From assembly GCA_011049095.1 (NCBI GenBank), contig DSDE01000347.1, positions 1-8,626 of the forward strand: a stretch of DNA of 8,626 nt, given 5' to 3'. The DNA is from Fidelibacterota bacterium (GTDB lineage Bacteria > Fidelibacterota > Fidelibacteria > Fidelibacterales > DSDE01). Below are positions 1-6,695 of the stretch, piece after piece (within the stretch, counting starts at the first letter, position 1; the number at the start of each line of letters is the position of its first letter). The translations under genes and the position numbers were made by a program. The notes under the pieces were generated by a model, which was given only the letters and a program-made list of their open reading frames with translations, ran no database searches and was not told the origin of the DNA.

Positions 1-1170
1 GCCATGTCTCAGGGCTTCATTCCAGTCAAAATGCTTCCAGTAGCCATTATAAAGATGTGTCGGCAGGAGATACGCATAAATTTTGTCGGCTGCCTGCTTG
101 CCCCGATGTATTTTGAAGGGATAGATTTTTGCTTTATTATCATCTTTAGTGCCCAGAGGCTTGCTGATGCTGGTGACGCCATCCAAATCAATTTTCTCGC
201 CTAAAATCATATGATCAGAGCTTCCGTTGTACCAGGCATATTCCGGTTTTATGTCTTTTCCCCAGACAAATGTGCCTTTCATCTTTGTATATGTGGGCAT
301 ACCGTATTTGTCTTTCTTGTTGGGAAGATCCTGGCCTGCTGTGCTCCAATCCCAGCTAAGTTTCGTGGGATTGGCACGGGCATATTCGGGAATATGGCAG
401 CTCTGACAGGCGACAGTTTTTCCGTGTGTATTCAATGTCCGGCTGTTATGTGGCTCATCGGTGTGGCAATTTTCGCAAGTAACAAGACCATCACTCTGGA
501 CGGAGACAGACAGGGCATTCCCTGGGATATTGTGGTTTTCTGCCGTATGACAGGCGGTGCAAGTGAAATCTTGTCCTTCCGGGCTCATGTGAACGTCCAG
601 GCTGTGAGGAGCATTGTTCAGGGCGACATCGAGATCACCGTGCTTGACGTTATTGCCGCCGCCGCCAAAATAGTGGCAGCTTCCGCAGCTCTCTCTGGTG
701 GTGGGGCCGACGCTCTGGGCGACTTTTTCTAAATCAACGCCTTCTGCAGGGTAGCCGGCGCCGGAAGGGTCTTTCTTATAGGTGCCGCTATTGTCATGGC
801 AGACCAGACAATCTATATTGCTCATATCTTCAAAGTCAAAGCTGTCATCTTCCCAGCCATATCCGGCATGGCAGCTTGTGCAGCGGGGCCAATTGCTTTC
901 CAGGCCGATGCAGAAGTTATTGAGCACATTTTTTTTGCCGAGGCGGACTTTTCCCGGATATCCAGGCACTTCCGATTCTTTTCCCAGCCAGGTCCAGTGT
1001 ACCGAATGCAAGAAGGCTTCTCCCGCATCTTCGTGGCACATAAGACAGCTTTCAGTCACTTCCTGCGGCGTATCAAAGGGCCCCTCTATTATTGCCGAGT
1101 GATCTTCTGATAGCGCTGAAGCGCTCAGCGCCAAAACAAGCATCAGTATCAGGCTTAGTTTTTCGTTCAT
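1..1170 (-). CDS. Octahaem tetrathionate reductase (OTR)-family c-type cytochrome, 3'-truncated by window edge
   Basis: Secreted multihaem cytochrome; 390 codons are visible and the frame is still open at base 1. Residues 1-19 form a signal peptide (short charged start, hydrophobic core, Ala-Ser-Ala cleavage site). Seven haem-attachment CXXCH motifs follow at residues 42, 97, 121, 162, 204, 232 and 255; an eighth would lie beyond the edge. Family-like landmarks are NWPRCTSCH (93-101), IDCLVCHD, a GGGG run (169-172) before NVKHGDLD, and WDWSTAG (273-279). From memory, Shewanella OTR has an active-site haem ligated by Lys153 with Cys64 nearby; here Cys87 and Lys176 have the same 89-residue separation. 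OTR reduces tetrathionate, nitrite and hydroxylamine in vitro; its physiological substrate is unsettled. It would act in the periplasm, fed by a quinol-linked donor not seen here. The ATG start has AAGGAGG four bases upstream and overlaps the malQ stop (ATGA), so it should be translationally coupled. Family call confident, substrate not. Confidence 0.9.
   Translation of the reverse strand, partial: MNEKLSLILMLVLALSASALSEDHSAIIEGPFDTPQEVTESCLMCHEDAGEAFLHSVHWTWLGKESEVPGYPGKVRLGKKNVLNNFCIGLESNWPRCTSCHAGYGWEDDSFDFEDMSNIDCLVCHDNSGTYKKDPSGAGYPAEGVDLEKVAQSVGPTTRESCGSCHYFGGGGNNVKHGDLDVALNNAPHSLDVHMSPEGQDFTCTACHTAENHNIPGNALSVSVQSDGLVTCENCHTDEPHNSRTLNTHGKTVACQSCHIPEYARANPTKLSWDWSTAGQDLPNKKDKYGMPTYTKMKGTFVWGKDIKPEYAWYNGSSDHMILGEKIDLDGVTSISKPLGTKDDNKAKIYPFKIHRGKQAADKIYAYLLPTHLYNGYWKHFDWNEALRHG
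1113..1131. repeat. Perfect 7-bp GC-rich inverted repeat in the OTR signal-peptide codons
   Basis: GCGCTGA and TCAGCGC flank a 5-base loop (AGCGC), about 40 bases inside the OTR coding sequence. The arms encode the Leu-Ser-Ala-Ser-Ala part of the signal peptide. The mRNA could fold into a stable hairpin shortly after the start codon. It may be only a by-product of AGC/GCG/GCT codons; no function is shown. Confidence 0.35.
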
Positions 1171-2693
1171 CTTTCCTCCTTGTCTCTTTCTTTGATTTCT
1201 AGGCAGCGCCCTGTTTTTTTTGTTAATTGTCTTAGACGATCAGCGATGCCCGGTTCAACTTTCACCTCTTTCATCTGCCATTCCCAATTGTTTGCAGAAG
1301 TTCCAGGAAAATTCATTCTGGCTTTTTCATCCAGTTCCAGTATATCCTGCATCGGAATCAGCGACCAGATGGCAATGCTCTCCATAGCCATTTTGATGAA
1401 GTCCCATACCATTTCTCTGTCATTTTCAACCCAGAGATAGCGGGAGAGGTTATCTAATTCCAATTGGCTGGCATTATGATACCAGCCCAGAGTGGTGTTA
1501 TTGTCATGGGTGCCGGTATAAATGATGCACCGTTCATTTTCAAAATTATGCGGTAGAAAATCATTCTGATCATCACTATTAAAGGCAAACTGAAGAATTT
1601 TCATACCAGGTAAACCATATTTATCTTTCAGAGCATTTACTTCCGGTGTGATGAGGCCCAGGTCTTCGGCAATAATTGGCAAAGTTCCTAGCTCAGCTTC
1701 AATGCGATCAAAAAGTTTCTCACCCGGCCCGGAAACCCATTTCCCATTGATGGCCGTCTTTTCCCTTGCCGGAACCTCCCAGGCTGCCTCAAAGCCGCGA
1801 AAATGGTCTAAGCGAATAAAATCAACCAGCTCCAGAAGGTGAGCAAAACGTCGTACCCACCAGGAGAAGCCGTTTTCTTCCATTTTTTTCCAGTTGTAGT
1901 GGGGATTGCCCCAGCGCTGCCCTGTTTTGCTGAACATATCCGGGGGCACACCGGCCACCACTTTAGGCTTGCCGGCGGCATTCAGCTTGAATTGTGACTG
2001 ATTTTGCCAGACATCTACCGAGTGATGGCTGACAAATATTGGAATGTCGCCGATGATAGCAATATCATGCTGATGGGCATACTGGCGCAGCGCTTGCCAC
2101 TGGCTGTGAAAAATATATTGCTCCCATTCCAGAAGCCGAATTTTGTTTTGATGCGCTAAAGCTTCTTTTTCCAGGAGTTCCTGGCTGCATGACCGAAATT
2201 TTTTGGGCCAGCTTGTCCAGGGAGCGCCAAACTTCTCTTCCAGCACAAGAAATACGGCATAGGGCCGAAGCCAGATGCTGTTTTTTTTCTGAAATTTTTG
2301 AAAATCCCTCTCAGTGTTAGGGCTGCACTTGTCCAAAGCCAGTTTTAAAAGGTGCTTTTTCCTATGCGGGCCTTCTTGCACGGCGTCTTGGGCCATCGCG
2401 ATATCTGCAGCCGTGACCAAGCCATCGCTGAGCATTTTTTCAGGGCTGATTAAGCGGCCATTGCCAGCAAATGCTGATACACTGGCATAGGGACTGCCAA
2501 ATGAGTCGGGAATGACCAATGGTAAAACCTGCCAAAGTTTTTGTTCGCACTTCGCCAGAAAATCGATAAAACTGTAAGCGCCGCTTCCCAGATCGCCCAT
2601 ATTCCAGAGCCCCGGGAAGCTGGATGGATGCATTAAAATGCCAGATACCCGCTGATGTAGCCGTTGAGTGATGGAATCAATCATTCCTTGCAT
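1167..2693 (-). CDS. malQ: 4-alpha-glucanotransferase (amylomaltase), glycoside hydrolase family 77
   Basis: Cytosolic enzyme that transfers alpha-1,4-glucan segments between maltodextrins, for maltose or glycogen turnover. From the ATG at 2693 it is 508 residues, normal for GH77. Family blocks run in order: SGILMHPSSFPG (18-29), SAFAGN, VAGVPPD (246-252), RWGNPHYNW, RLDHFRGFE, IIAEDLG, YTGTHDN and the C-terminal MNFPGT. The catalytic residues are nucleophile Asp296, acid/base Glu343 and Asp397, close to the 293/340/395 I recall for Thermus aquaticus amylomaltase. The usual Tyr of the 250s loop (PPDYFS) is Met here. The start is uncertain: a TTG at 2708 would add five residues and overlap the upstream gene, while the chosen ATG follows that gene's TAA by one base. 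Neither has a clear Shine-Dalgarno, so reinitiation is likely. The stop overlaps the cytochrome start. No glycogen synthesis or transport gene is visible nearby. Confidence 0.95.
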   Translation of the reverse strand: MQGMIDSITQRLHQRVSGILMHPSSFPGLWNMGDLGSGAYSFIDFLAKCEQKLWQVLPLVIPDSFGSPYASVSAFAGNGRLISPEKMLSDGLVTAADIAMAQDAVQEGPHRKKHLLKLALDKCSPNTERDFQKFQKKNSIWLRPYAVFLVLEEKFGAPWTSWPKKFRSCSQELLEKEALAHQNKIRLLEWEQYIFHSQWQALRQYAHQHDIAIIGDIPIFVSHHSVDVWQNQSQFKLNAAGKPKVVAGVPPDMFSKTGQRWGNPHYNWKKMEENGFSWWVRRFAHLLELVDFIRLDHFRGFEAAWEVPAREKTAINGKWVSGPGEKLFDRIEAELGTLPIIAEDLGLITPEVNALKDKYGLPGMKILQFAFNSDDQNDFLPHNFENERCIIYTGTHDNNTTLGWYHNASQLELDNLSRYLWVENDREMVWDFIKMAMESIAIWSLIPMQDILELDEKARMNFPGTSANNWEWQMKEVKVEPGIADRLRQLTKKTGRCLEIKERDKEER

Positions 2694-2694
2694 T

Positions 2695-3276
2695 TTAATT
2701 AAATTCAAGTTCTAATGGTTTAAGCTCTACAAGCTGGGCAAATTCAGAGCGTTTCACACTCAGATACATTTTGCTGACATCATGAAAAGCGCCATGCATC
2801 AAGCCTTTGCCCTCATAGGTATATTCATAGGCCGGAGAATAGAGTTCTATTCCCTTTGCCTTCTCGTCAGTCTCTTCCATTTCAGTGAAATCTTGAAGCT
2901 CAACGCCCTCTGGCAGATTATGGAGAATCTCTTTTGCTCTCTGTCCAAGCTCTTTATTGTGAATAGTAAAGCTGAAATAAAAACGGCCGCTTTTTATCAG
3001 TTTTTCTGAGATAACTTTCAGGCCGCTCTCCGCTTCTGTGGCCTTAATCTGCTTGAGAAGCGCTTCTTTGGCTGTATTCTCAATACAGAGGTGAACAAGA
3101 TTTTCAAACTCAAACCACTCTTTAATTAATTCTCTGAAAGTGACCCTTTTGATGCCGGCATTGCGATGAAAAAACCAGGAAACGGTTTCATCACGAGAGC
3201 CGGCAAAGCCAAGGAGGAATCCTTTTACCAGAAGAAAGGGACCCTCAATTACAAGTTCGGTGTACGTTTTACACAC
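2695..3276 (-). CDS. Unrecognised 193-residue protein
   Basis: I do not recognise the family. There is no signal peptide. The only hydrophobic run (about residues 13-25) is short and contains a Lys, so the protein is probably cytosolic. It looks mixed alpha/beta: likely helices at about 45-60, 68-82 and 108-120, strands near 62-66 and 99-105, an acidic segment at 131-141, and a C-terminal part rich in aromatic and glycine residues (144-172). Two cysteines (2 and 64) are too few for a metal site and no catalytic motif stands out. The start is GTG, supported by AGAGGAG (3282-3288) five bases upstream. It lies 16 bases after the DUF1232-like gene and ends one base before the malQ ATG, so it should be co-expressed with both. 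A role in glucan metabolism is only guilt by association. Composition is acidic and coding-like, so the gene itself is convincing. Confidence 0.85.
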   Translation of the reverse strand: MCKTYTELVIEGPFLLVKGFLLGFAGSRDETVSWFFHRNAGIKRVTFRELIKEWFEFENLVHLCIENTAKEALLKQIKATEAESGLKVISEKLIKSGRFYFSFTIHNKELGQRAKEILHNLPEGVELQDFTEMEETDEKAKGIELYSPAYEYTYEGKGLMHGAFHDVSKMYLSVKRSEFAQLVELKPLELEFN

Positions 3277-3281
3277 AGGCG

Positions 3282-3288
3282 CTCCTCT
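3282..3288 (-). promoter_or_regulatory. Strong Shine-Dalgarno fixing the GTG start at 3276
   Basis: AGAGGAG on the minus strand with a 5-base spacer to GTG. No in-frame ATG is close by, so this site decides the start of the 193-residue protein. Confidence 0.75.
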
Positions 3289-3292
3289 TTAA

Positions 3293-3679
3293 TTAACGAA
3301 ATTGTTTCATATCGGTGTAAATCTTAAAAACCAGGTCTCGCCACATACTGAGTGGCATTGAATGAGACCAGTGTTTTTCTAAAAGCTCAAAGGGTGTTTT
3401 TTCAAACATTTTCAAAACAGCGAATAAGATGAGAATGAGGTCATCGGCGCGGTTTAGGAATCGAAATGGAAGGGGTAAGCCTTTGGCGGGTTTAAAGTTG
3501 AAAGGAGAAATCAGGTAAAGCGCGGCGCCGCCAAGCCAGATTTTTACCGGCAATGCTGTGTTTTTGTCAGTAATAATTCGCCAGATAAGCTTTATGAGAG
3601 CGGGTACCCCCCTGAGAATTTCTCTCACGGCATCTTTTCCTGATATGTCCAGCGGATAGGCTGGTGTTGTCTTTCCCAT
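3293..3679 (-). CDS. DUF1232/YkvA-like small membrane-associated protein
   Basis: A 128-residue protein resembling the DUF1232 (YkvA) family, whose core is a conserved Leu-Pro helix followed by a Tyr-x-x-Ser-Pro turn and an Asp-Asp pair in the next helix. Here LPVKIWLGGAALYLISPF spans residues 43-60 and the NRADDLILIL helix 76-85. The spacer before the Asp pair (61-75) reads FNFKPAKG where the family usually has a DLIPD-type sequence, so this is a divergent member. The two hydrophobic stretches (about 47-60 and 81-91) suggest a membrane hairpin. The molecular function of the family is not known to me. The ATG at 3679 has only a weak GAAG upstream. It is the first gene of the four-gene operon, just downstream of a terminator, with a candidate promoter in between. 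The assignment rests on a short motif region. Confidence 0.72.
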   Translation of the reverse strand: MGKTTPAYPLDISGKDAVREILRGVPALIKLIWRIITDKNTALPVKIWLGGAALYLISPFNFKPAKGLPLPFRFLNRADDLILILFAVLKMFEKTPFELLEKHWSHSMPLSMWRDLVFKIYTDMKQFR

Positions 3680-3708
3680 TCTTCATTTAAAAGATACAGG
3701 TTTCTATA

Positions 3709-3714
3709 TTTATA
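3709..3714 (-). promoter_or_regulatory. Candidate -10 element of the DUF1232-malQ-OTR operon
   Basis: TATAAA on the minus strand, in an AT-rich stretch between the upstream terminator and the ATG at 3679. No good TTGACA-like -35 is visible. An alternative is a Bacteroidota-style pair: TTTG (3715-3718), 19 bases, then TATCTTTT, which matches TAnnTTTG except at the last base. A promoter is expected here because the preceding unit is terminated, but the exact element is uncertain. Confidence 0.3.
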
Positions 3715-3721
3715 ACAAAGA

Positions 3722-3750
3722 AAAAAGGCAGAGATTGCCCCTGCCTTTTT
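3722..3750 (-). terminator. Rho-independent terminator after htrA
   Basis: Perfect 10-bp inverted repeat (AAAAAGGCAG and CTGCCTTTTT) around a 9-base loop. On the minus strand the stem runs straight into six Ts and lies about 20 bases beyond the htrA stop. On the plus strand it is followed by a run of ten Ts a few bases further on, so it could act in both directions, although no plus-strand gene ends here. Confidence 0.88.
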
Positions 3751-3769
3751 AGCTATTTTTTTTTTGAGA

Positions 3770-5143
3770 TTATTCGATTGTCAAGGCAAAAAACTGATTA
3801 TTTCCCTTGCGGTCAATGAGAAACATGACGGTATCGCCGCTTTTAAGTTCTTTTATCTCTTTATTGTAGTCTTTCAGAGAGGCAATTTCGCTGTTTCCGA
3901 TGCGGAGGATTTTGTCTCCTGGGCGGAGTCCTTTGCGATCAGCTTCACTATTTGGCTCAACAAAAGTTATGATGACACCGTCGCTGCTTTTCAGGCGAAA
4001 ACGGTCAGCCAGCTCTCTGCTGTTATTTTCAACCCTGATTCCGGGGGAGCTGCTTTGGACGCTGCCGCTCTCTGCAAGTTTCTCGTCTCCCGGCAGTTCC
4101 TCCAGTGTCACTGTCAAGTTTCTTGCTTTGCCATTTCGCCAGAGTTCCAGATTAACTTTTTCTCCCGGCCGGCGGGAAGATATTAAAATTCTCAGTTCGG
4201 AAGCGGTTTTTATCTCCTGTCGGTCCACAGCGGTGATGACATCCTGAATTTTAATTCCCGCCTTATCAGCCGGTGATTTGTCCACCACATTGCCCACTAG
4301 GGCGCCGGCCACATTTTTTAGCCCCATTGACTTGGCCAGATCATAGTCAAGCTCTTGAATGGCAACCCCAAGCCAGGCCCGAATGACTCTGCCGTCTGTC
4401 AGCAGGTCTTCCATCACTCTTTTGGCCAGATTTACCGGAATAGCAAAGCCCACGCCCTGGGAGCCGCCGCTGCGGGTGGCGATGGCTGAATTGATACCCA
4501 CAAGCTCGCCATCAAGATTGACCAGGGCGCCGCCTGAATTTCCTGGATTGATTGCCGCATCGGTTTGTATAAAGTTTTCATACTCATTTAAGCGGACATT
4601 ACTGCGGCCTAAAGCGCTGACAATGCCATGGGTGACGGTGTGATTCAGATTACCGCTGAAGGGGCTGCCGATGGCTAAAACCCATTCCCCGACTCTCAGC
4701 TTGTCAGAATTGGCCATTTTTATCATTTGCAAATCTTTCTCTTTTACTCTCAAAACAGCAATGTCGCTCTTGGGGTCCCGCCCCACGATTTCTGCTTTCA
4801 GCTCTCTGCGGTCCATCAAATGGATGCGTATGTTTTCTGCGTTTTCTACCACATGATTATTGGTGATGATGATGCCTTTATCTACAATCACCCCGCTTCC
4901 CAAAACCTGCTGCCGAATTTCTCTGTCCGGTGAGAAAAAAGGGTGAAAGCGAAAGAGCTCTTCATCCCAGCCCGGCAGCATTGAACGACTTTTGCTTACT
5001 TTCTCAGCGGTGATGGTTACAACGGCAGGTGAAACGATTTCGGCAATTTTTGTAAACTCTTCACTGAGGCTTCTTAGGGTCGAGCCCATTGCCAAAGCGC
5101 TGAAGCTTAGCACAAAGATAATGATATTACGGCTGATTTTCAT
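3770..5143 (-). CDS. HtrA/DegP-family periplasmic serine endoprotease with two PDZ domains
   Basis: Envelope protease/chaperone that degrades or holds misfolded exported proteins. It has 457 residues, typical of DegP/DegQ. Residues 1-18 form a signal peptide (MKISRN start, Ala-Leu-Ala end). The trypsin-like domain (about 30-250) carries the triad His97 in TNNHVV, Asp127 in SDIAVL and Ser203 in GNSGGA, all intact. The activation-loop segment THGIVSALGR (171-180) is conserved. PDZ1 spans about 255-348 (WLGVAIQ opening) and PDZ2 about 365-455, with GLRPGDKIL (405-413). The ATG is preceded by AAGGAGG with a 5-base spacer, so the start is firm. It follows the small cytochrome gene after a 76-base gap holding a sigma-E/ECF-like promoter candidate, and it is closed by a strong terminator. 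DegP versus DegQ or DegS cannot be settled, but two PDZ domains and a cleavable signal disfavour DegS. Confidence 0.96.
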   Translation of the reverse strand: MKISRNIIIFVLSFSALAMGSTLRSLSEEFTKIAEIVSPAVVTITAEKVSKSRSMLPGWDEELFRFHPFFSPDREIRQQVLGSGVIVDKGIIITNNHVVENAENIRIHLMDRRELKAEIVGRDPKSDIAVLRVKEKDLQMIKMANSDKLRVGEWVLAIGSPFSGNLNHTVTHGIVSALGRSNVRLNEYENFIQTDAAINPGNSGGALVNLDGELVGINSAIATRSGGSQGVGFAIPVNLAKRVMEDLLTDGRVIRAWLGVAIQELDYDLAKSMGLKNVAGALVGNVVDKSPADKAGIKIQDVITAVDRQEIKTASELRILISSRRPGEKVNLELWRNGKARNLTVTLEELPGDEKLAESGSVQSSSPGIRVENNSRELADRFRLKSSDGVIITFVEPNSEADRKGLRPGDKILRIGNSEIASLKDYNKEIKELKSGDTVMFLIDRKGNNQFFALTIE

Positions 5144-5172
5144 TTATGCCTCCTTTTCTTGTTCATTGGCCT

Positions 5173-5200
5173 ATTAAACCGTATTGAATAGAAAAGTTCC
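5173..5200 (-). promoter_or_regulatory. Candidate sigma-E/ECF-type promoter of htrA
   Basis: GGAACTT (minus strand, 5194-5200) is identical to the sigma-E -35 motif I know from E. coli degP. Sixteen bases downstream is TTAAT (5173-5177), a partial match to the TCTGA/TCAAA -10. Transcription would begin near 5166, leaving a leader of about 22 bases that contains the AAGGAGG site. Alternatively TTTAAT is a sigma-70 -10 (5 of 6 bases) with a poor -35. An imperfect inverted repeat (CTATTCAA, TACGG, TTTAATAG; 5171-5191) overlaps the -10 and could be an operator. Confidence 0.42.
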
Positions 5201-5219
5201 GCTTCATATGGCGTAAAAA

Positions 5220-5627
5220 TCAGTTGTCTAAGGCGCCCTCGTTGATCCATACCCCTATGGTATCAATAGATTCCTGCGCTAAAGGCGGCCTGTTGCGCGG
5301 CATACGGCGATTGAAATCATCGGTGCTGATCACATCGTATAAAATGCTTTGATAAGCATCTCCCGCAACAATAATCGGATTGCCTGTGTTCATAGAGATA
5401 GAGCTCATAAGATTTTGATAATCCTGAACTTGAATGCCGCCATTGGCGAGGGCTTGATTGTGGCATTCCACACAACTGCGGTCAAATATCGGCTGAATGC
5501 CATTTCGAAAACTCACATTTTGAATGTTTGTCCCTTGTGGGTCACAGCCGCTGATTCCCAGTGCAAACAGCCACACAAAGAGTAAAATCGTCTCTTGTGC
5601 CCTTGGAAGTATTTTCTCTATTTTCAT
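5220..5627 (-). CDS. Small single-haem cytochrome c lipoprotein, PSCyt1-like
   Basis: A 135-residue exported protein with one haem-attachment site, CVECH at residues 52-56, and a likely distal ligand Met109 in RRMPRN. The pattern IQPIFDRSC, then GGIQV (63-67), a spacer, an MP motif and a closing IGVWINEGA (123-132) is that of the Planctomycete-type cytochrome c (PSCyt1) group and related single-haem domains. Residues 13-27 are hydrophobic and end in a lipobox (Ile-Ser-Gly-Cys28), so it is probably lipid-anchored after cleavage. Asp at +2 would mean inner-membrane retention under the E. coli Lol rule, which may not hold here. The ATG has AGGAG six bases upstream. PSCyt1 domains are usually part of larger proteins, so a free-standing one is somewhat unusual. 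It probably carries electrons at the membrane; the partner is unknown. It precedes htrA with no terminator between. Confidence 0.85.
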   Translation of the reverse strand: MKIEKILPRAQETILLFVWLFALGISGCDPQGTNIQNVSFRNGIQPIFDRSCVECHNQALANGGIQVQDYQNLMSSISMNTGNPIIVAGDAYQSILYDVISTDDFNRRMPRNRPPLAQESIDTIGVWINEGALDN

Positions 5628-5723
5628 TTTGATCTCCTGAGATATCTTTTATTGCATCTCATCTGCCGGCGAATGCTCCATTTCTGAATTTTTACTTTTG
5701 TGCATTTTTCTCATTGGGAAAAA
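5628..5723 (-). other. Intergenic gap before the cytochrome c lipoprotein gene
   Basis: No clear promoter or GC-rich terminator. Just after the barrel stop, TTTTTC and GAAAAA form a weak AT-only hairpin. A 21-codon open frame (5649-5714) is present but has no supporting feature. The Shine-Dalgarno AGGAG sits within the short palindrome ATCTCAGGAGAT next to the cytochrome start. Confidence 0.4.
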
Positions 5724-6695
5724 TCAGTAATGCCAGCTAAAACCCAGGGATGAGCTTAGCCCCATCCCGCCAAAGGTATAGAAAGCCGTTTGGATACCAT
5801 AGTTACGCCAGGCATAATGAATTCCGCCGCTGATACCGCCAATAAAATCAGTCGCCAATACCTGGGTCTGAAAGTTGAAGCGCTGAAAATTAAATCCAGC
5901 CATCGCAGTGAGTTCTGGCCTGATGGAAATCAGTGCGCTGATGGAGCTGTTTCGGTAATCCCATTCGCCGTAATGACGGTAGTCTAGGCAAAGCTCTACC
6001 GGCAGATACTCCAGCTTATTGCTGATGCCAATCTGCAGAATGGGGGCTAAATCCTCCTGTGGAAAGCTGCGAACAGCTATACTGGCAGTGGCTTTATCAT
6101 TGAGAAGGCTTAGCCTCGCGCCATAGAGGGTCAGCCAGCGGGTAAGGCTGCTGGCGTCTATGAAGTTTTTTTGGTGAATAACAGCGGCGCCAAGCTGAAA
6201 CCGTGATGAAATTATCAATGTGTAAGCAGCTAAAAGCTGTGTTTGTCCCGCTGTGAAGCTTCCTGTTTCCCGCCCATCTGCGTCCCGGCCTGGGAAGCTG
6301 CCATAGTTTTCATAATTGACAGAAGCGCTGAAAACCTGCTTTTTGTTAGGTCGCCAGCGGGCGCTTAGGGTAGAGATGTTGATCTCAGCCGGCATTTGGC
6401 TTAGGTCGGCGCTGATTTGCAGCGTGTCGTGCATTCCAGCTGCCGGATTTTGCCAGATCGTGTGAGGCGAATATTCCAGACTGCTACCGCCTTGACCCAG
6501 ACCCCAATAGCTGGCATATCCGAAATTTTCCACTTGCTTGATAGGTTCGGCTGTCAAGATGGCTGCAAAAATAAGCACTAAAAGAACATGGATTTTTATT
6601 GGTATCCTGCCAGGTGATTTTTGATATAATTTCGGGAAGCGCTGGCAAAGCTTGCCTGTCGCTTTGTGCTCTGCTTGATCACTTTGCTTTCTCAT
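5724..6695 (-). CDS. PorV/PorQ-like outer-membrane beta-barrel protein
   Basis: A 323-residue predicted outer-membrane barrel. After a hydrophobic signal segment (about 34-48, ending Leu-Thr-Ala) the chain shows alternating polar/hydrophobic strands, an early NPAAG motif (84-88) typical of the PorV/PorQ/UPF0164 group, a PorQ-like NYENYGSF then DADGRETGSF block (128-147), and it ends in aromatic Trp-His-Tyr as barrels do. PorQ/PorV proteins belong to the type IX secretion apparatus in Bacteroidota, but relatives occur in phyla without a full T9SS, so a secretion role is not shown. The start is awkward: the frame is open to 6914 over the peptidase gene, and the ATG at 6695 leaves a basic, hydrophilic stretch of about 30 residues before the signal core and lacks a Shine-Dalgarno. 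No better ATG/GTG/TTG exists. It begins 20 bases after the peptidase stop, probably co-transcribed. Confidence 0.78.
   Translation of the reverse strand: MRKQSDQAEHKATGKLCQRFPKLYQKSPGRIPIKIHVLLVLIFAAILTAEPIKQVENFGYASYWGLGQGGSSLEYSPHTIWQNPAAGMHDTLQISADLSQMPAEINISTLSARWRPNKKQVFSASVNYENYGSFPGRDADGRETGSFTAGQTQLLAAYTLIISSRFQLGAAVIHQKNFIDASSLTRWLTLYGARLSLLNDKATASIAVRSFPQEDLAPILQIGISNKLEYLPVELCLDYRHYGEWDYRNSSISALISIRPELTAMAGFNFQRFNFQTQVLATDFIGGISGGIHYAWRNYGIQTAFYTFGGMGLSSSLGFSWHY

Noticed and set aside
211..732. Plus-strand open frame of 173 codons
   Set aside because: It lies antisense to the multihaem cytochrome gene, whose minus-strand frame has seven CXXCH motifs; the plus translation shows no family features.
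782..1110. Two overlapping plus-strand open frames
   Set aside because: Both are antisense to the cytochrome N-terminus and overlap each other; no Shine-Dalgarno or recognisable domain.
3764..4247. Plus-strand open frames opposite htrA
   Set aside because: They are shadows of the PDZ2 region of htrA, which is clearly coding on the minus strand.
5649..5714. 21-codon minus-strand small ORF before the cytochrome gene
   Set aside because: Too short, highly polar, weak ribosome site, and no regulatory feature that would suggest a leader peptide.
5094..6335. Recurrent AGCGCTGA strings as a possible repeat family
   Set aside because: They occur within different coding frames with no common flanks, so they look like frequent codon combinations rather than a mobile or regulatory repeat.
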